Notes: generated by a model not told the origin, from the sequence alone. Shown: positions 41,341 to 50,647, numbered from the stretch's first letter. The stretch: DNA of 64,000 bases from CAWJPW01 sp963844845 (GCA_963844845.1 CAWJPW010000010.1:348278-412277), one strand, 5' to 3'. Numbers and translations are program-made.

Positions 41341-41853
41341 TCAGCCGGCGGTACCGGTGCCCACCGCCGGGGCCGCCGCCACCGGCGGCTGCGCTTGGCC
41401 GGGCCCATTCTCCGCCGCCGCCTGCTTCGCAGCCTTCGCATACGGGCAGGTGGCGCCCTTGGCGGCCGCCTCGCCCTTGTGGCAGCAGGCCTTCTCACCT
41501 TCCGCCGCGGCCTTCTTGCTGCAGCAGGCCTTGCCGCTCTCGGCCTCGGCGGCCTTGGTGCAGGCCTTCTCACCATCTCTCATGGCAGCCTGCTTGGCGG
41601 CCATCGGGCACTTCCCGTCCTTCATCGCGGCCTGCTCCGCCGCCATCGGGCACTTCCCGTCCTTCATGGCAGCCTGGGAGGCCGCCTTGGGGCAGGTCTT
41701 CCCGTCCGTGGCCTCCTGCGCAGTGGCGCGGGTACACGTCTTCCCCGCGTCCGCGCTCTTGGCCGAACCGTCCTTGTCACACGCGGCAACCGGGGCCGCG
41801 AAGCTTCCAACCACCATGGCCAGGATCCCGGCCGTCACCATCAGTCGTCGCAT
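41341..41853 (-). CDS. secreted Ala/Lys/Cys-rich repeat protein
   Basis: The protein has 170 residues. A signal peptide (to about VAA, residue 24) is followed by an imperfect tandem repeat: two near-perfect units AAMKDGKCPMAAEQ and AAMKDGKCPMAAKQ, related units before and after (TDGKTCPKAASQ, RDGEKACTKAAE), then CCSKK and CCHKG. There are 12 or more Cys residues, so metal or redox binding in the periplasm is plausible. ATG at 41853 has TGGAGGA. The family is unknown to me. Confidence 0.72.
   Translation of the reverse strand: MRRLMVTAGILAMVVGSFAAPVAACDKDGSAKSADAGKTCTRATAQEATDGKTCPKAASQAAMKDGKCPMAAEQAAMKDGKCPMAAKQAAMRDGEKACTKAAEAESGKACCSKKAAAEGEKACCHKGEAAAKGATCPYAKAAKQAAAENGPGQAQPPVAAAPAVGTGTAG
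41592..41690 (-). repeat. tandem repeat within the Cys-repeat gene
   Basis: A block of about 48 bases (GGCCATCGGGCACTTCCCGT and following) occurs twice in succession with very few changes. It is recent at the DNA level and underlies the KDGKCPMAA protein repeat. Confidence 0.75.
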
Positions 41854-42065
41854 GAGTCCTCCAGTGTCGTCCTCAGTAGCGATACGCAATTTCTAAAAGA
41901 GCATACCATGAGGAACGTCAAAGGCAAGCCGCGTATCGTTTGGAAGGAAAAGGGCAGGAGGTAAGAGGTAACGCACCCGGCGCTCGAGGGGTGGTCCCAA
42001 CCGGCGTTGTGCGACCTCGGGCTGGCGTCGAGAGCGTCAGGCGCCGGCGGGCGTGGGAAGCTCGT

Positions 42066-42107
42066 TCTCTCACTCTTCACTCTTTACTCTTCACCCTTTA
42101 CTCTTTA
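42066..42107 (+). repeat. heptanucleotide tandem tract H2 (about 6 units)
   Basis: Units CTCTTCA, CTCTTTA, CTCTTCA, CCCTTTA and CTCTTTA run in register, after a variant TCTCTCA. The tract ends 10 bases before the ATG of the HAD gene. Confidence 0.9.
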
Positions 42108-42117
42108 CCTTCCCCAC

Positions 42118-42942
42118 ATGACACGCGACTCCGCCGCCACATCACCCATCGTCGCCTTCGACTTCGACGGCGTGCTCTCCGACAGCGCTCGCGAGGCCTT
42201 CGTGGTGGCTCTGCGGACCTACGCCCGGCTCTGCCCCGACTCCCCAATCGCCGAGCACGCCGCGCACCTCCCCGAAGCCGACCTCGACGCCTACCCCTTC
42301 GACGAGGACCCGCGCTTCGGCGTCTTCGTCGCCCTCATGCCGCTGGGGAACCGCGCCGAGGACTTCGGCGCCTCCCTCCGCGCCATCGGGGCCGGTGCCC
42401 AGCTCGCCGACCAGGACGCCTATGACACCTTCTTCGCCAGCCTCGACAACGAGTGGCTGGAGCGCTTCCACGGTGAGTTCTACCGCGCCCGTGCCGCCCT
42501 GCGCGACGCGCATCCCGTGGCGTGGCGCGCCCTGCAGCGCCCCTACCGCCCGGTCCTCGACGCCGCCCGCCGCCACGCCGGCGACACCCGCCTGGCCATC
42601 GCCACCGCCAAGGACGCCACCTCGGTGCGGCTGCTCCTCGAGGCATACGGTGCCGCCGACCTTTTTCCTTCAGGACGCGTGCTCGACAAGGAGACCGGCG
42701 TGAGCAAGCGGGCCCACCTCGAACGCCTCGCAGCCGAGCTCGACGCCCCCTTCTCCCTCATCACGTTCGTGGACGACAAGCTCAACCATCTCGAGGCGGT
42801 TCGCGATCTCGGAGTGCGCCGCGTCCTCGCCGGGTGGGGGTTCAACGGCGAAAGGGAACGCGCCGGTGCGCGCGCCGACGGAATCACCGTCGCCGCCCTC
42901 GAGACCGTCGAGAGCGACGTCTTCCCGGCGACCCTCAGCTGA
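42118..42942 (+). CDS. HAD-superfamily hydrolase
   Basis: The protein has 274 residues. It has HAD motif I DFDGVLSDS, a threonine-type motif II region (AIATAKDATS), Lys in DKETGVSKRAHL and motif IV FVDDKLNHLEAV. It resembles phosphoglycolate/beta-phosphoglucomutase-like phosphatases, but the cap (about 30-150) is unusual, so no substrate is given. Start ATG at 42118 follows heptamer tract H2. It converges with the PilZ gene with an 8-base overlap. Confidence 0.8.
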   Translation: MTRDSAATSPIVAFDFDGVLSDSAREAFVVALRTYARLCPDSPIAEHAAHLPEADLDAYPFDEDPRFGVFVALMPLGNRAEDFGASLRAIGAGAQLADQDAYDTFFASLDNEWLERFHGEFYRARAALRDAHPVAWRALQRPYRPVLDAARRHAGDTRLAIATAKDATSVRLLLEAYGAADLFPSGRVLDKETGVSKRAHLERLAAELDAPFSLITFVDDKLNHLEAVRDLGVRRVLAGWGFNGERERAGARADGITVAALETVESDVFPATLS

Positions 42943-43639
42943 CGACCGCGGGTGCAGCGCCGGCCGCCTGGGCCTCGCTGGCGATGAAGCGCTCCAGGGC
43001 GACGCGGGCGGGCTTGGAGAGCTCGATGAACTCGAAGCCCAGATGGGCCACCTCGCGGCCCTTCTGCTGGCCCTGCGGCTCCACGTAGGCGACCCGCCCA
43101 ATCGCCGAGACCACCTCGTCCTCCAGGCGCAGCTCGAGGGGGAACCGGCTGTCCTTGGTGACGGGGAAGTCCGTCTCCACCAGCATCCCCGAGAGGCTCA
43201 GCTTGCGCACGGTGAAATCGACCTGCGAGGCGACGCTCACCCCTTCGCCGGCCTCGAGCTTGAAGCGGCCGAAAACGCGCTTCTCCAGCCTCACCGCGGC
43301 GTTCTCCTCGATCAGTCGGACGAGCACCTGTGCCTTGTCCGTGAGCACGTTGTCGAACTCGACTCCGGCGCGGTACACGGGCGCCACCTCGCCGCCGGCC
43401 GCCCGCCGGGTGTGGCCCAGCACGCACCACACCACCCGTCCGGGGATGGCGACCTCGGCATCGCCGTCGCGTAGCTTGAACGAGTAGCTGCGCCCCAGGT
43501 TGAGTCGGCCGCTGGTCTCCACCGCCATCCCGGACACGCTCAGGTTGACGACGCGGACATCCAGGGAAAAGACGAAGCTCCCCTCTATTCCCTCGACCTC
43601 GTAGCGTGTGTGCCGTCGCATGTCGGTGCCAGAGTTCAT
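42935..43639 (-). CDS. PilZ domain protein (two PilZ domains)
   Basis: The protein has 234 residues. The first PilZ-like domain (about 8-95) carries MRRHTRYEVEG, with an Arg-rich motif of the RxxxR type, and NLSVSGMAVETSG as the second part of the c-di-GMP site. The second (about 118-225) has KRVFGRFKLEAGEGV and KLSLSGMLVETDF. Dual PilZ domains suggest c-di-GMP-responsive adaptor function. The first domain has the better binding motif. Confidence 0.85.
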   Translation of the reverse strand: MNSGTDMRRHTRYEVEGIEGSFVFSLDVRVVNLSVSGMAVETSGRLNLGRSYSFKLRDGDAEVAIPGRVVWCVLGHTRRAAGGEVAPVYRAGVEFDNVLTDKAQVLVRLIEENAAVRLEKRVFGRFKLEAGEGVSVASQVDFTVRKLSLSGMLVETDFPVTKDSRFPLELRLEDEVVSAIGRVAYVEPQGQQKGREVAHLGFEFIELSKPARVALERFIASEAQAAGAAPAVVS

Positions 43640-43767
43640 GAGACCTCCGTCGGCGCGCCCGCTCCCGCGAACTCCTCTTATCGTGCTGTACGCTCAAAAT
43701 TACCATAGGTTCATGCGACCGATCCTGTCAACGGCGCGGGCTCGCCGCACCTCGATACACTGCGAAC

Positions 43768-44565
43768 ATGACGATGCCCCACCGGGATTCCTCGATCAGG
43801 CTCGTGAGCTGGAACGTCAACGGCCTGCGTGCCTGTGCTCGCAAGGGCTTCGCCGCGTGGCTGGCGGCCGCGCGCCCGGACGTGGTGGCCCTCCAGGAGG
43901 TTCGCGCCCGCCCCGACCAGCTCCCGCAGGAGGTGGGCTCACCCCCCGACTACCACGCCGTCTGGCACCCCGCCGTGCGCCCCGGCTACTCCGGGGTCGG
44001 TTTGCTCGCGCGGCACCAGCCACTGAGCACGGCCCGCGACTCCCTGGGAGAAGGACGATTCAGCGAGGAGGGCCGCCTCCTCCTGTCGGACCACGGCGGC
44101 TTCCTCCTGTACAACGGCTACTACCCCAACGGTGGTCACGACCTCGCCCGGGTGCCGTTCAAGCTCGAGTTCTCCGAGGCCGTCCTCCAGCACGCCATGA
44201 CCCAGCGCGCGGCCGGGCGCAGCGTCGTCCTGTGTGGCGACTTCAACACTGCACACCGGGAGATCGACCTCGCCAACCCCCGCTCCAACCGCACCAACAC
44301 GGGCTTCCTCCCCGAGGAGCGGGCATGGCTCGACCGCCTCCTCGCGCACGGCTTCGTGGACGTCTTCCGTCACCTTCATCCCGACGAGATCGGCCACTAC
44401 ACCTGGTGGAGCAACCGCCGCGGTGTGCGCGAGCGCAACGTCGGCTGGCGCATCGACTACTTCTTCGTGAGCCCCGAGCTCGTCAAGCGCGTGGTCGCCG
44501 CCCGCATCCACCCGCAGGTGATGGGCTCCGACCACTGCCCGGTGGAGCTGGAGCTGCAGGCGTGA
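43768..44565 (+). CDS. xth: exodeoxyribonuclease III/AP endonuclease
   Basis: The protein has 265 residues of the ExoIII family: SWNVNGLRA (Asn), ALQEVRA (metal Glu), NGYYPNGG, LCGDFNTAHREIDLANP (catalytic Asp/Asn), YTWWSNRRGVRERNVGWRIDYFF broken into typical motifs, and GSDHCPVELEL (catalytic His). It cleaves abasic sites and degrades 3' ends, complementing nth and mutM in this window. Monocistronic. Confidence 0.94.
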   Translation: MTMPHRDSSIRLVSWNVNGLRACARKGFAAWLAAARPDVVALQEVRARPDQLPQEVGSPPDYHAVWHPAVRPGYSGVGLLARHQPLSTARDSLGEGRFSEEGRLLLSDHGGFLLYNGYYPNGGHDLARVPFKLEFSEAVLQHAMTQRAAGRSVVLCGDFNTAHREIDLANPRSNRTNTGFLPEERAWLDRLLAHGFVDVFRHLHPDEIGHYTWWSNRRGVRERNVGWRIDYFFVSPELVKRVVAARIHPQVMGSDHCPVELELQA

Positions 44566-44718
44566 GGACGCCTCAGCGGCGAGTCCACGCGAGGCGACGA
44601 GCACGAGGCTAGGGGGAAGAAGCGAAAGGCGGGGTGGAGGCCGCTCCCTCCTCCGGCGCACTCCACCGAGGTTGGCGCTCACGGCGCCACGGACCTCGTC
44701 ACCCAGATCACAGCAGCA

Positions 44719-44753
44719 CCCTTCACTCTTCACTCTTCACTCTTTACTCTTCA
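44719..44753 (+). repeat. heptanucleotide tandem tract H3 (5 units)
   Basis: CCCTTCA, CTCTTCA, CTCTTCA, CTCTTTA and CTCTTCA follow without interruption, 37 bases before the ATG of the ABC-class ATPase gene. Confidence 0.92.
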
Positions 44754-44789
44754 CTGGCTGGGCGGGCGGGGGCCCGTTACACTCCCCCC

Positions 44790-46466
44790 ATGCAACGCCT
44801 GGCCAACACCCTCGAGCGCATCGACGGCCGCGGCTACAAGGCCTACAAGGACGTCCAGGGCCAACGGTACGTTTTCCCCTCGTTCGAGCTCCTGGTGGAC
44901 CACGTCCAGGGTGATCCCTACGCCGCGCCGTCGCGTTTCCGTGCGGTGATGCCGTGGAGCGTCAGCGATCTCCCCACCGCCGCCCGCGCCCCGGGTCCCC
45001 GCCGCCGCGCCGCCCGAGACTTCCTCGCCCGTGCCTTCGCCACGGCGGCCCGATCCGAACGCGCGCTGGCCATCGACGCCGGCCGCCAGACCGTGCTCGA
45101 CCGTACCGCCTGCCTCTTCACCGACGCGGGCGTCGAGCTGCGCTTCACCGTCGACCTGCCCGCCGCAGGCCGACGCATCCTCGGCCGCCAGGCGCGGGCC
45201 ATCCTGGTGGACCGTCTGCCGGCCATCGTCGAGCGCACCGCCCGCGCCCTCCGCCTCGACCTCGACGCCCTCGAGCGCCACTGCGCCGCCGTTGAAGATC
45301 AGGTGGCGCTGCGAAGCGCCCTCGCTGCAGCCGGCCTGGTCGCCTTCGTCGCCGACGGCTCGGTGCTGGCACGGCGAAGCGGTATCGACGACCGGCCCCA
45401 CGAGGGCGCCGTGCCGTTCGTCGCCCCTGACTCGCTGCGCGTGACCCTCGACGCCCCCAACGCCGGCCCGGTCACCGGCCTCGGCCTGGGCCGCGGGATC
45501 ACGCTGGTGGTGGGCGGCGGCTTCCACGGCAAGTCCACCCTCCTGCGGGCGGTCGAGACCGGCGTGTGGGACCACGTCCCCGGCGACGGCCGCGAGCGGG
45601 TCGTGACCGACCCCGACGCGGTCAAGATCCGCGCCGGGGACGGCCGCGCAGTGACCGGCGTCGACATCTCACCGTTCATCGACCACCTTCCCCTCGGCCG
45701 CCCCACCCGCGCCTTCACCACCGAGCTGGCCTCCGGCTCCACCAGCCAGGCGGCCGCGCTCCAGGAGGCTCTCGAGTCCGGCGCCCGCCTGCTCCTCCTC
45801 GACGAGGACACCTCGGCCACCAACTTCATGATTCGCGACCGCCGCATGCAGGCCCTGGTGGCCAAGGAGCAGGAGCCGATCACCCCGTTCGTCGACCGCA
45901 TCCGCGAGCTCCGCGACGAGCTCGGTGTGTCGACGATACTGGTGATGGGCGGCTCGGGGGACTACTTCGACCACGCCGACACGGTGCTGCAGATGAACGC
46001 CTACCGGCCGATCGACGTCACCGCCCGCGCCCACGAGGTGGCGGAGCGCCACGAGACCGGCCGCTGCGAGGAGCACGAGCACCCCCTCACCGTTCCCGCC
46101 CGGCGCCGCCTCGAGCCCGGCTCGTTGGACCCCGAGGCACGGCCGGGCCGGTTGAAGGTCCAGGCCCGCGGCAGCGACACGCTGGTGCTCGGCCGCGCCG
46201 CCGTCGACCTGCGCGCGGTGGAGCAGCTGGCCGACCCCTCCCAGGTCCGCGCCATCGGCTGGCTGCTCGCCCGCCTGCGCGAGGCGGGCGACGGACCAGT
46301 CGAGCCGGTGGCCGTCCTCGCCGTCATGCTCGAGCGCCTGACCGCGTCGGACTGGGACTGGCTCTCTGGCCGCCCCGACGGCGACCTCGCGGCACCGCGC
46401 CTGCACGAGGCGATGGCGGCGTTGAACCGCGTCAGAGGTGTGAAGCTCGGAGTGGGTAAAGATTGA
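44790..46466 (+). CDS. predicted ATPase of the ABC class
   Basis: The protein has 558 residues. Starting LANTLERIDGRGYKAYKDV, it matches a conserved bacterial family of predicted ABC-class ATPases with a single nucleotide-binding domain. Walker A GGGFHGKSTLLRAV (about 245), TELASGSTSQAAA as the signature region, Walker B RLLLLDEDTSATNFM (about 335) and the MGGSGDYFDHAD H-loop area are visible. No membrane segment is present, so it is not a transporter. The role is unknown. Tract H3 lies in its leader. Confidence 0.85.
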   Translation: MQRLANTLERIDGRGYKAYKDVQGQRYVFPSFELLVDHVQGDPYAAPSRFRAVMPWSVSDLPTAARAPGPRRRAARDFLARAFATAARSERALAIDAGRQTVLDRTACLFTDAGVELRFTVDLPAAGRRILGRQARAILVDRLPAIVERTARALRLDLDALERHCAAVEDQVALRSALAAAGLVAFVADGSVLARRSGIDDRPHEGAVPFVAPDSLRVTLDAPNAGPVTGLGLGRGITLVVGGGFHGKSTLLRAVETGVWDHVPGDGRERVVTDPDAVKIRAGDGRAVTGVDISPFIDHLPLGRPTRAFTTELASGSTSQAAALQEALESGARLLLLDEDTSATNFMIRDRRMQALVAKEQEPITPFVDRIRELRDELGVSTILVMGGSGDYFDHADTVLQMNAYRPIDVTARAHEVAERHETGRCEEHEHPLTVPARRRLEPGSLDPEARPGRLKVQARGSDTLVLGRAAVDLRAVEQLADPSQVRAIGWLLARLREAGDGPVEPVAVLAVMLERLTASDWDWLSGRPDGDLAAPRLHEAMAALNRVRGVKLGVGKD

Positions 46467-46572
46467 GGAGAAGAGAGTCCGCCCACCCACCCTCGCCTGG
46501 TGCACACATTCCGGCATTCCCCTCAGGCCGCGCCGGCAGGATCGTCGCGTCACGGTCTCGCCGAGCGCGCCG

Positions 46573-46593
46573 ACCTTTACTCGTCACTCTTCA
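46573..46593 (+). repeat. heptanucleotide tract H4 (3 units) at a convergent gene end
   Basis: ACCTTTA, CTCGTCA and CTCTTCA overlap the last codons and stop of the minus-strand MscS-type gene. It is the only tract not in front of a start codon. Confidence 0.7.
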
Positions 46594-48860
46594 CCGGGTG
46601 GGTGGGTGGGTGGCGATCCGCCCGGCGGGGCTTGACCTTCGCGCCCCAAGATCCTGACATCCAAGGGCTTCAGCGTATCCAAGTGCACGTCCCGCTGGGG
46701 GAAGGCGATGACGATGCCGGCCTCGCGGAACACATGGTCGATCTCGAAACGGATGTCGCTGGCGATGCGCCGGCGCTGCATGAGGCTGTGCATGCGGATC
46801 CAGAAGTACGAGGTGAACAGCAGGCTGTTGTCCCCGAACTCCTCGAAGAGCACAACCGGCGCCGGGTTCTCCAGCACTGACTCGTTCCCGGTGACCACCT
46901 TCTCCAGCAGCTCCTTCACCCGGGCGGTGGGTGACCCGTAGGCCACCCCCACGTCCACGTGCACGCGCACGATCTCGTCGGTGAGCGTCCAGTTCACCAC
47001 CATCTGCTCGAGGAAGGTGCTGTTGGGCACGATGAGGTGGATGTTGTCGAAGGAGCGCACCCGGGTGGAGCGGGGACCGATGCGCTCGACGACCCCCGAT
47101 GTGCCCTCCACCTCCACCATGTCCCCCACCCGGATGGGCCGCTCGGCCAGGAGGATCAGCCCGCTGATGAAGTTGTTGACGATGTTCTGGCTGCCGAAGC
47201 CGACCCCGATGGCCAGCGCCCCGCCGAGCACCGTGAACATGGTGAGCGGCACCCGGGCCGTCTTGAGGCCCACCATCACGAAGAACACCACGAGGACGTA
47301 GAAGACCAGCGTCTGGTACGCCGCGATGGCCCCCTCCTCGAGCCCGAGACGGCGGAAGACGCGCCGGCTGAGCAGCCGTGAGAGTCGCCGCGACACCCAG
47401 ATCCCGAGGAAGATGATGACCAGGGCGGTGATGAGCTCGCCCAGGGTGAGGGGCTTGTCGCCCACCGTGACGAGGTCGTACCGCCACACCCCCACGATGC
47501 GGTGCGCCACCTCGCCGACCCGCTGCCACAACGAGTAGCCGTGCCGCGCCGCCGTGCTCTCGGACTTGAACCGCTGCAGGAGCCGCTGCGAGCTGTCCAG
47601 CGAGCCCCGCTCCGTCCGGTACCGGTCGATGAGCGGCTCCAGCAGGTTCGCCTGCCGGTCCAGCCAGCGGCCCGCCGCGGCGGAGACCCCCGACTCACCG
47701 GAGTGCGCCCGCACCGCGTCGAGGTCGTGCTCGGCCTCCTGCTGCCAGAGCTCGAGCAGCCGCTGCTCGTGGGCGAGCTCGTCGAGGGCGCCGCCCACCG
47801 CGCGCTGCCAGGTGCTGATCTGCCCCGCCTCGGTGGTACCGCCCAGCACCTGCACGCGCCGCTTCCAAAGCTCCCGAAGCAGCTCCACCCGCTGCAGCCG
47901 CCAGGCGAGGAACGTGGTCCGGTTCTCCGCCGCCTCGGCCTCCAGCCGGCGCGCCTCGAGCTCCTCGCGGGCCGCAGGGGCCATGGCGGAGGTGTCCCCC
48001 AGCCTCTCCCTGGCCTCACTGAGGCGCTGCTCCGCCTGCCGCCGCGTCTGCTGCCCGGCGGAGAGGTCGTCCTTGAGCTTCGCCTCCTGCTTGGCCAGCG
48101 CGGCGAGCCGGCTGTCGAGGTCGGACTCGGTGAGCCGGAGGCGTTTCCGGGCGCCAGGCACGAGCTGCTGGAGTGCCTCCTGCTGCGCCTGGAGCCCTGC
48201 GGACTGCCGCTGGGCGAGGTTCAGCTCGGACTGCCGCAGCTCGAGGACCGCCTTCGCCAGGCGCTCGCGGAGCGGCCGCAGCTGCCGGTCGGAGCCACCG
48301 CCAGCGGTAGGCTCCCCCGCCTGCTCGGCCGTCGGCTGCCCCCCGCGCGCCTCGTTCAGCTGCTGCTGTGCCAGGTCCACCGCCGCTCCGGCGGCATCCT
48401 CCTGCGCCGCCGCCGACTCGGCCCGCGCCGACACTTCCGCGACCGCGTCGTAGAGGGCGTCCAGCTGGTCGAGGCTCACCGGCCCGGAGGCCGGTACGGC
48501 GGCGGCCGCCTCGGCTGGGACCGCCCCCTCGGCCTCGAGTCGGGCGAGCTGCTGCTCCGCCGCCTGGCGCTTCTCCAGCACCCCCTGCAGGCGCTGGAGG
48601 AGGAAGAGGTGGTCACGCAGCGCGCTCGTGCTGGCGGCCGGACCCGTGGCGCGCCGGAGCTGACCTTCGACGGCGGCGATCTCGTCCTTGATCCCGGCCA
48701 GCTCCTTCTGCAGGGACGCCAGCGGCTCGGGGGTCGCCGTCGCCGCCGGGGCGGCCGAGCCGCCGAGGATCGACGGCAGGCCCTGAGCCCTAACGGCGCC
48801 CTCGGGAAGCCCCACCGCGAGGCCCACAAGAACCCCGACAAGAACGAGTTGTCGTCTCAC
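46584..48860 (-). CDS. MscS/MscK-like mechanosensitive channel
   Basis: The protein has 758 residues. A signal peptide is followed by a long periplasmic coiled-coil region (about 45-470) rich in Gln, Glu, Ala and Leu. Then come membrane helices (about 480-580) and the MscS pore and beta domain: GGALAIGVGFGSQNIVNNFISG, ERPIRVGDMVEVEG and VPNSTFLEQMVVNW. It protects against hypo-osmotic shock. GTG at 48860 is preferred because it begins the signal peptide; a GTG at 48878 is possible. Its last codons overlap tract H4. Confidence 0.88.
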   Translation of the reverse strand: MRRQLVLVGVLVGLAVGLPEGAVRAQGLPSILGGSAAPAATATPEPLASLQKELAGIKDEIAAVEGQLRRATGPAASTSALRDHLFLLQRLQGVLEKRQAAEQQLARLEAEGAVPAEAAAAVPASGPVSLDQLDALYDAVAEVSARAESAAAQEDAAGAAVDLAQQQLNEARGGQPTAEQAGEPTAGGGSDRQLRPLRERLAKAVLELRQSELNLAQRQSAGLQAQQEALQQLVPGARKRLRLTESDLDSRLAALAKQEAKLKDDLSAGQQTRRQAEQRLSEARERLGDTSAMAPAAREELEARRLEAEAAENRTTFLAWRLQRVELLRELWKRRVQVLGGTTEAGQISTWQRAVGGALDELAHEQRLLELWQQEAEHDLDAVRAHSGESGVSAAAGRWLDRQANLLEPLIDRYRTERGSLDSSQRLLQRFKSESTAARHGYSLWQRVGEVAHRIVGVWRYDLVTVGDKPLTLGELITALVIIFLGIWVSRRLSRLLSRRVFRRLGLEEGAIAAYQTLVFYVLVVFFVMVGLKTARVPLTMFTVLGGALAIGVGFGSQNIVNNFISGLILLAERPIRVGDMVEVEGTSGVVERIGPRSTRVRSFDNIHLIVPNSTFLEQMVVNWTLTDEIVRVHVDVGVAYGSPTARVKELLEKVVTGNESVLENPAPVVLFEEFGDNSLLFTSYFWIRMHSLMQRRRIASDIRFEIDHVFREAGIVIAFPQRDVHLDTLKPLDVRILGREGQAPPGGSPPTHPPGEE

Positions 48861-48974
48861 CGTTCCATCCTGCCGCACCTCGACCGCCAGAGCAAGCGCG
48901 TCCCGGTCTCCGCGATGGCAAGCCCGCGCCGGCCCATCGGCATTCCCGACAGGAGGGCGGGGCCCGGCCGGCTC

Positions 48975-50408
48975 CTACTGGAAGAACGGCGCCGTCTTGT
49001 CAGCCGGCGAGCGCGGCGTGGCCAGACTCACCAGCACCAGGGCGAGGAGAGACACCACGATGGCGGGGAGCACTGCGTCGAGGCCGAAGCCCGCCGGGAA
49101 CCCCAGCCAGTGGGGCCCCTGGGCCTCGTAGCCCAGGGTCTTCCATGCCACCGTCACCGCGGTGCCGGCGCCGATCGAGGAGACCGCGCCGGCGGTGGTC
49201 ACCCGGCGCCAAAAGAAGGCCGCCACGACCGCCGGGGTGATGCCGGCGCCGTAGATGGTGTAGGCGTACAGCGCCACGTCGAGGAACTCGTCCGACAGGG
49301 TCGAGAGGAACAGCGCCCACAGCCCGAAGAGCACCACCACCAGCCGCGACACCCAGACGATCTCCTTCTGGGTCGCGTCCTTGCGCCAGAAGCGCACGTA
49401 GATGTCGTTGACGAAGGTGGTGGACGGGATCAGCAGAAACGAGTCGGCGGTGGACAGGATGATGGCCATGATCCCCGCCAGCAGTAGCGAGCCCAGGGCC
49501 GTGGGCAGGAAGTCGCGGGCCGCGTAAGCGATCACCCGGCCGTTGATCTCGAGGTCAGGCAGCAGCGCCGAGCCCGCCCAGGCCGAGCCGATGATCAGGA
49601 ACTCCACCACCGCCACCCCGACGAAGAAGAGCGGCACCGCCCACTTCGCCGACGACTCCGAGCGCGCCGAGAAGAACCGCTGGTACATATTGGCGTCGCC
49701 GAGGACAAGGAGGAACGGCGGCAGCAGGAGGCCCAGCGCCTGCACCCAGGAGATCGGGCCGAGAACCTGGAAGTGGCTGGCCGGGAGCACCGCGCGCATC
49801 CCCTCGATGCCGCCGGCCTTGGCGAAGAAGATGGGGAAGGCGAGGGCGAGCCCGATGATCATCAAGGCGCCGTTGCCCACGTCGGTGTAGGCCACCGAGA
49901 ACATCCCCGCCAGGGCCGTGAAGAGAATCACGAAGGCCGCCGCGATGGGCACCGCGGTGCGGTAGTCCAGGGCCGGCAGCGCCAGGTTGAGGACTGCGGC
50001 CGCGGCACGGTACTGATACGACACGATGGTGGTGTAGGCGAGCACCAGGGTCACCGTTCCCAGCAGCCGCGCGGTGGCGTTGTAGCGGGTCTCGAGGATG
50101 TCCGGCACCGACAGCACCTTGAGCCGGCGCACCCGGGCGGCGAGGAAGTAGAGCGCCGCGATGCCGGCGAGCTCGGCCAGCGGCAGGATCCACGCCGCGA
50201 TCCCGACCCGGTAGGTCTTCTCCGCGTTACCGAAGATCGAGCCGGTGCCTATCCAGCAGGCCAGCAGGGTGGCGAAGAGCACGGGCACCGGGAGCGACCG
50301 GCCGGCCACCGAGAAGTCCTCCTGGGACTTCACCCGCCGCGAGGCGAACACGCCGACGCCCACGAGGATCACCAGGTACGCGAGGATCACCGCGAAGTAG
50401 ACCGTCAT
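48975..50408 (-). CDS. sodium:solute symporter (SSS family)
   Basis: The protein has 477 residues and about 13 membrane helices. SSS hallmarks: RSLPVPVLFATLLACWIGTGS, an early AEKTYRVG region, VLGDANMYQRFFSARS and LAGIMAIILSTADSFLLIPST with the conserved Ser/Asp sodium site. It may carry a carboxylate or amino acid; the substrate is not readable. ATG at 50408 with GGAGGGGGAGAG. Tract H5 lies upstream. Confidence 0.9.
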   Translation of the reverse strand: MTVYFAVILAYLVILVGVGVFASRRVKSQEDFSVAGRSLPVPVLFATLLACWIGTGSIFGNAEKTYRVGIAAWILPLAELAGIAALYFLAARVRRLKVLSVPDILETRYNATARLLGTVTLVLAYTTIVSYQYRAAAAVLNLALPALDYRTAVPIAAAFVILFTALAGMFSVAYTDVGNGALMIIGLALAFPIFFAKAGGIEGMRAVLPASHFQVLGPISWVQALGLLLPPFLLVLGDANMYQRFFSARSESSAKWAVPLFFVGVAVVEFLIIGSAWAGSALLPDLEINGRVIAYAARDFLPTALGSLLLAGIMAIILSTADSFLLIPSTTFVNDIYVRFWRKDATQKEIVWVSRLVVVLFGLWALFLSTLSDEFLDVALYAYTIYGAGITPAVVAAFFWRRVTTAGAVSSIGAGTAVTVAWKTLGYEAQGPHWLGFPAGFGLDAVLPAIVVSLLALVLVSLATPRSPADKTAPFFQ

Positions 50409-50453
50409 CTCTCCCCCTCCGAGCGAGCTCGGCACAGGGTGCCACAGCGCGGG

Positions 50454-50474
50454 TAAAGAGTGAAGAGTAAAGAG
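50454..50474 (-). repeat. heptanucleotide tract H5 (3 units, minus strand)
   Basis: Read on the minus strand, the units are CTCTTTA, CTCTTCA and CTCTTTA. It is 46 bases before the symporter ATG, in the same orientation relative to its gene as the other tracts. Confidence 0.88.
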
Positions 50475-50609
50475 TGGGCGCACGACGTGACCGGATTGCT
50501 CTCGCCGAGCTGGCTCGACCATGAGCCGGCAGGAAGCCACGCCCGGGTGAAGCCTCCTCCGGTGGTGCAAGCGCCCCACACAGGGCTCCACCATCCGGAT
50601 CTTGGCGGA

Positions 50610-50643
50610 CTCTTTACTCTTTACTCTTCACTCTTTACTCTCA
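50610..50643 (+). repeat. heptanucleotide tract H6 (4-5 units) abutting mutM
   Basis: CTCTTTA, CTCTTTA, CTCTTCA and CTCTTTA, then a partial CTCTCA, end 4 bases before the mutM ATG, again occupying the SD position. Confidence 0.92.
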
Positions 50644-50647
50644 TCCG

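Noticed and set aside
37824..50643. CRISPR array or regularly spaced repeats
   Set aside because: The heptamers are tandem without spacers, and no cas genes are present.
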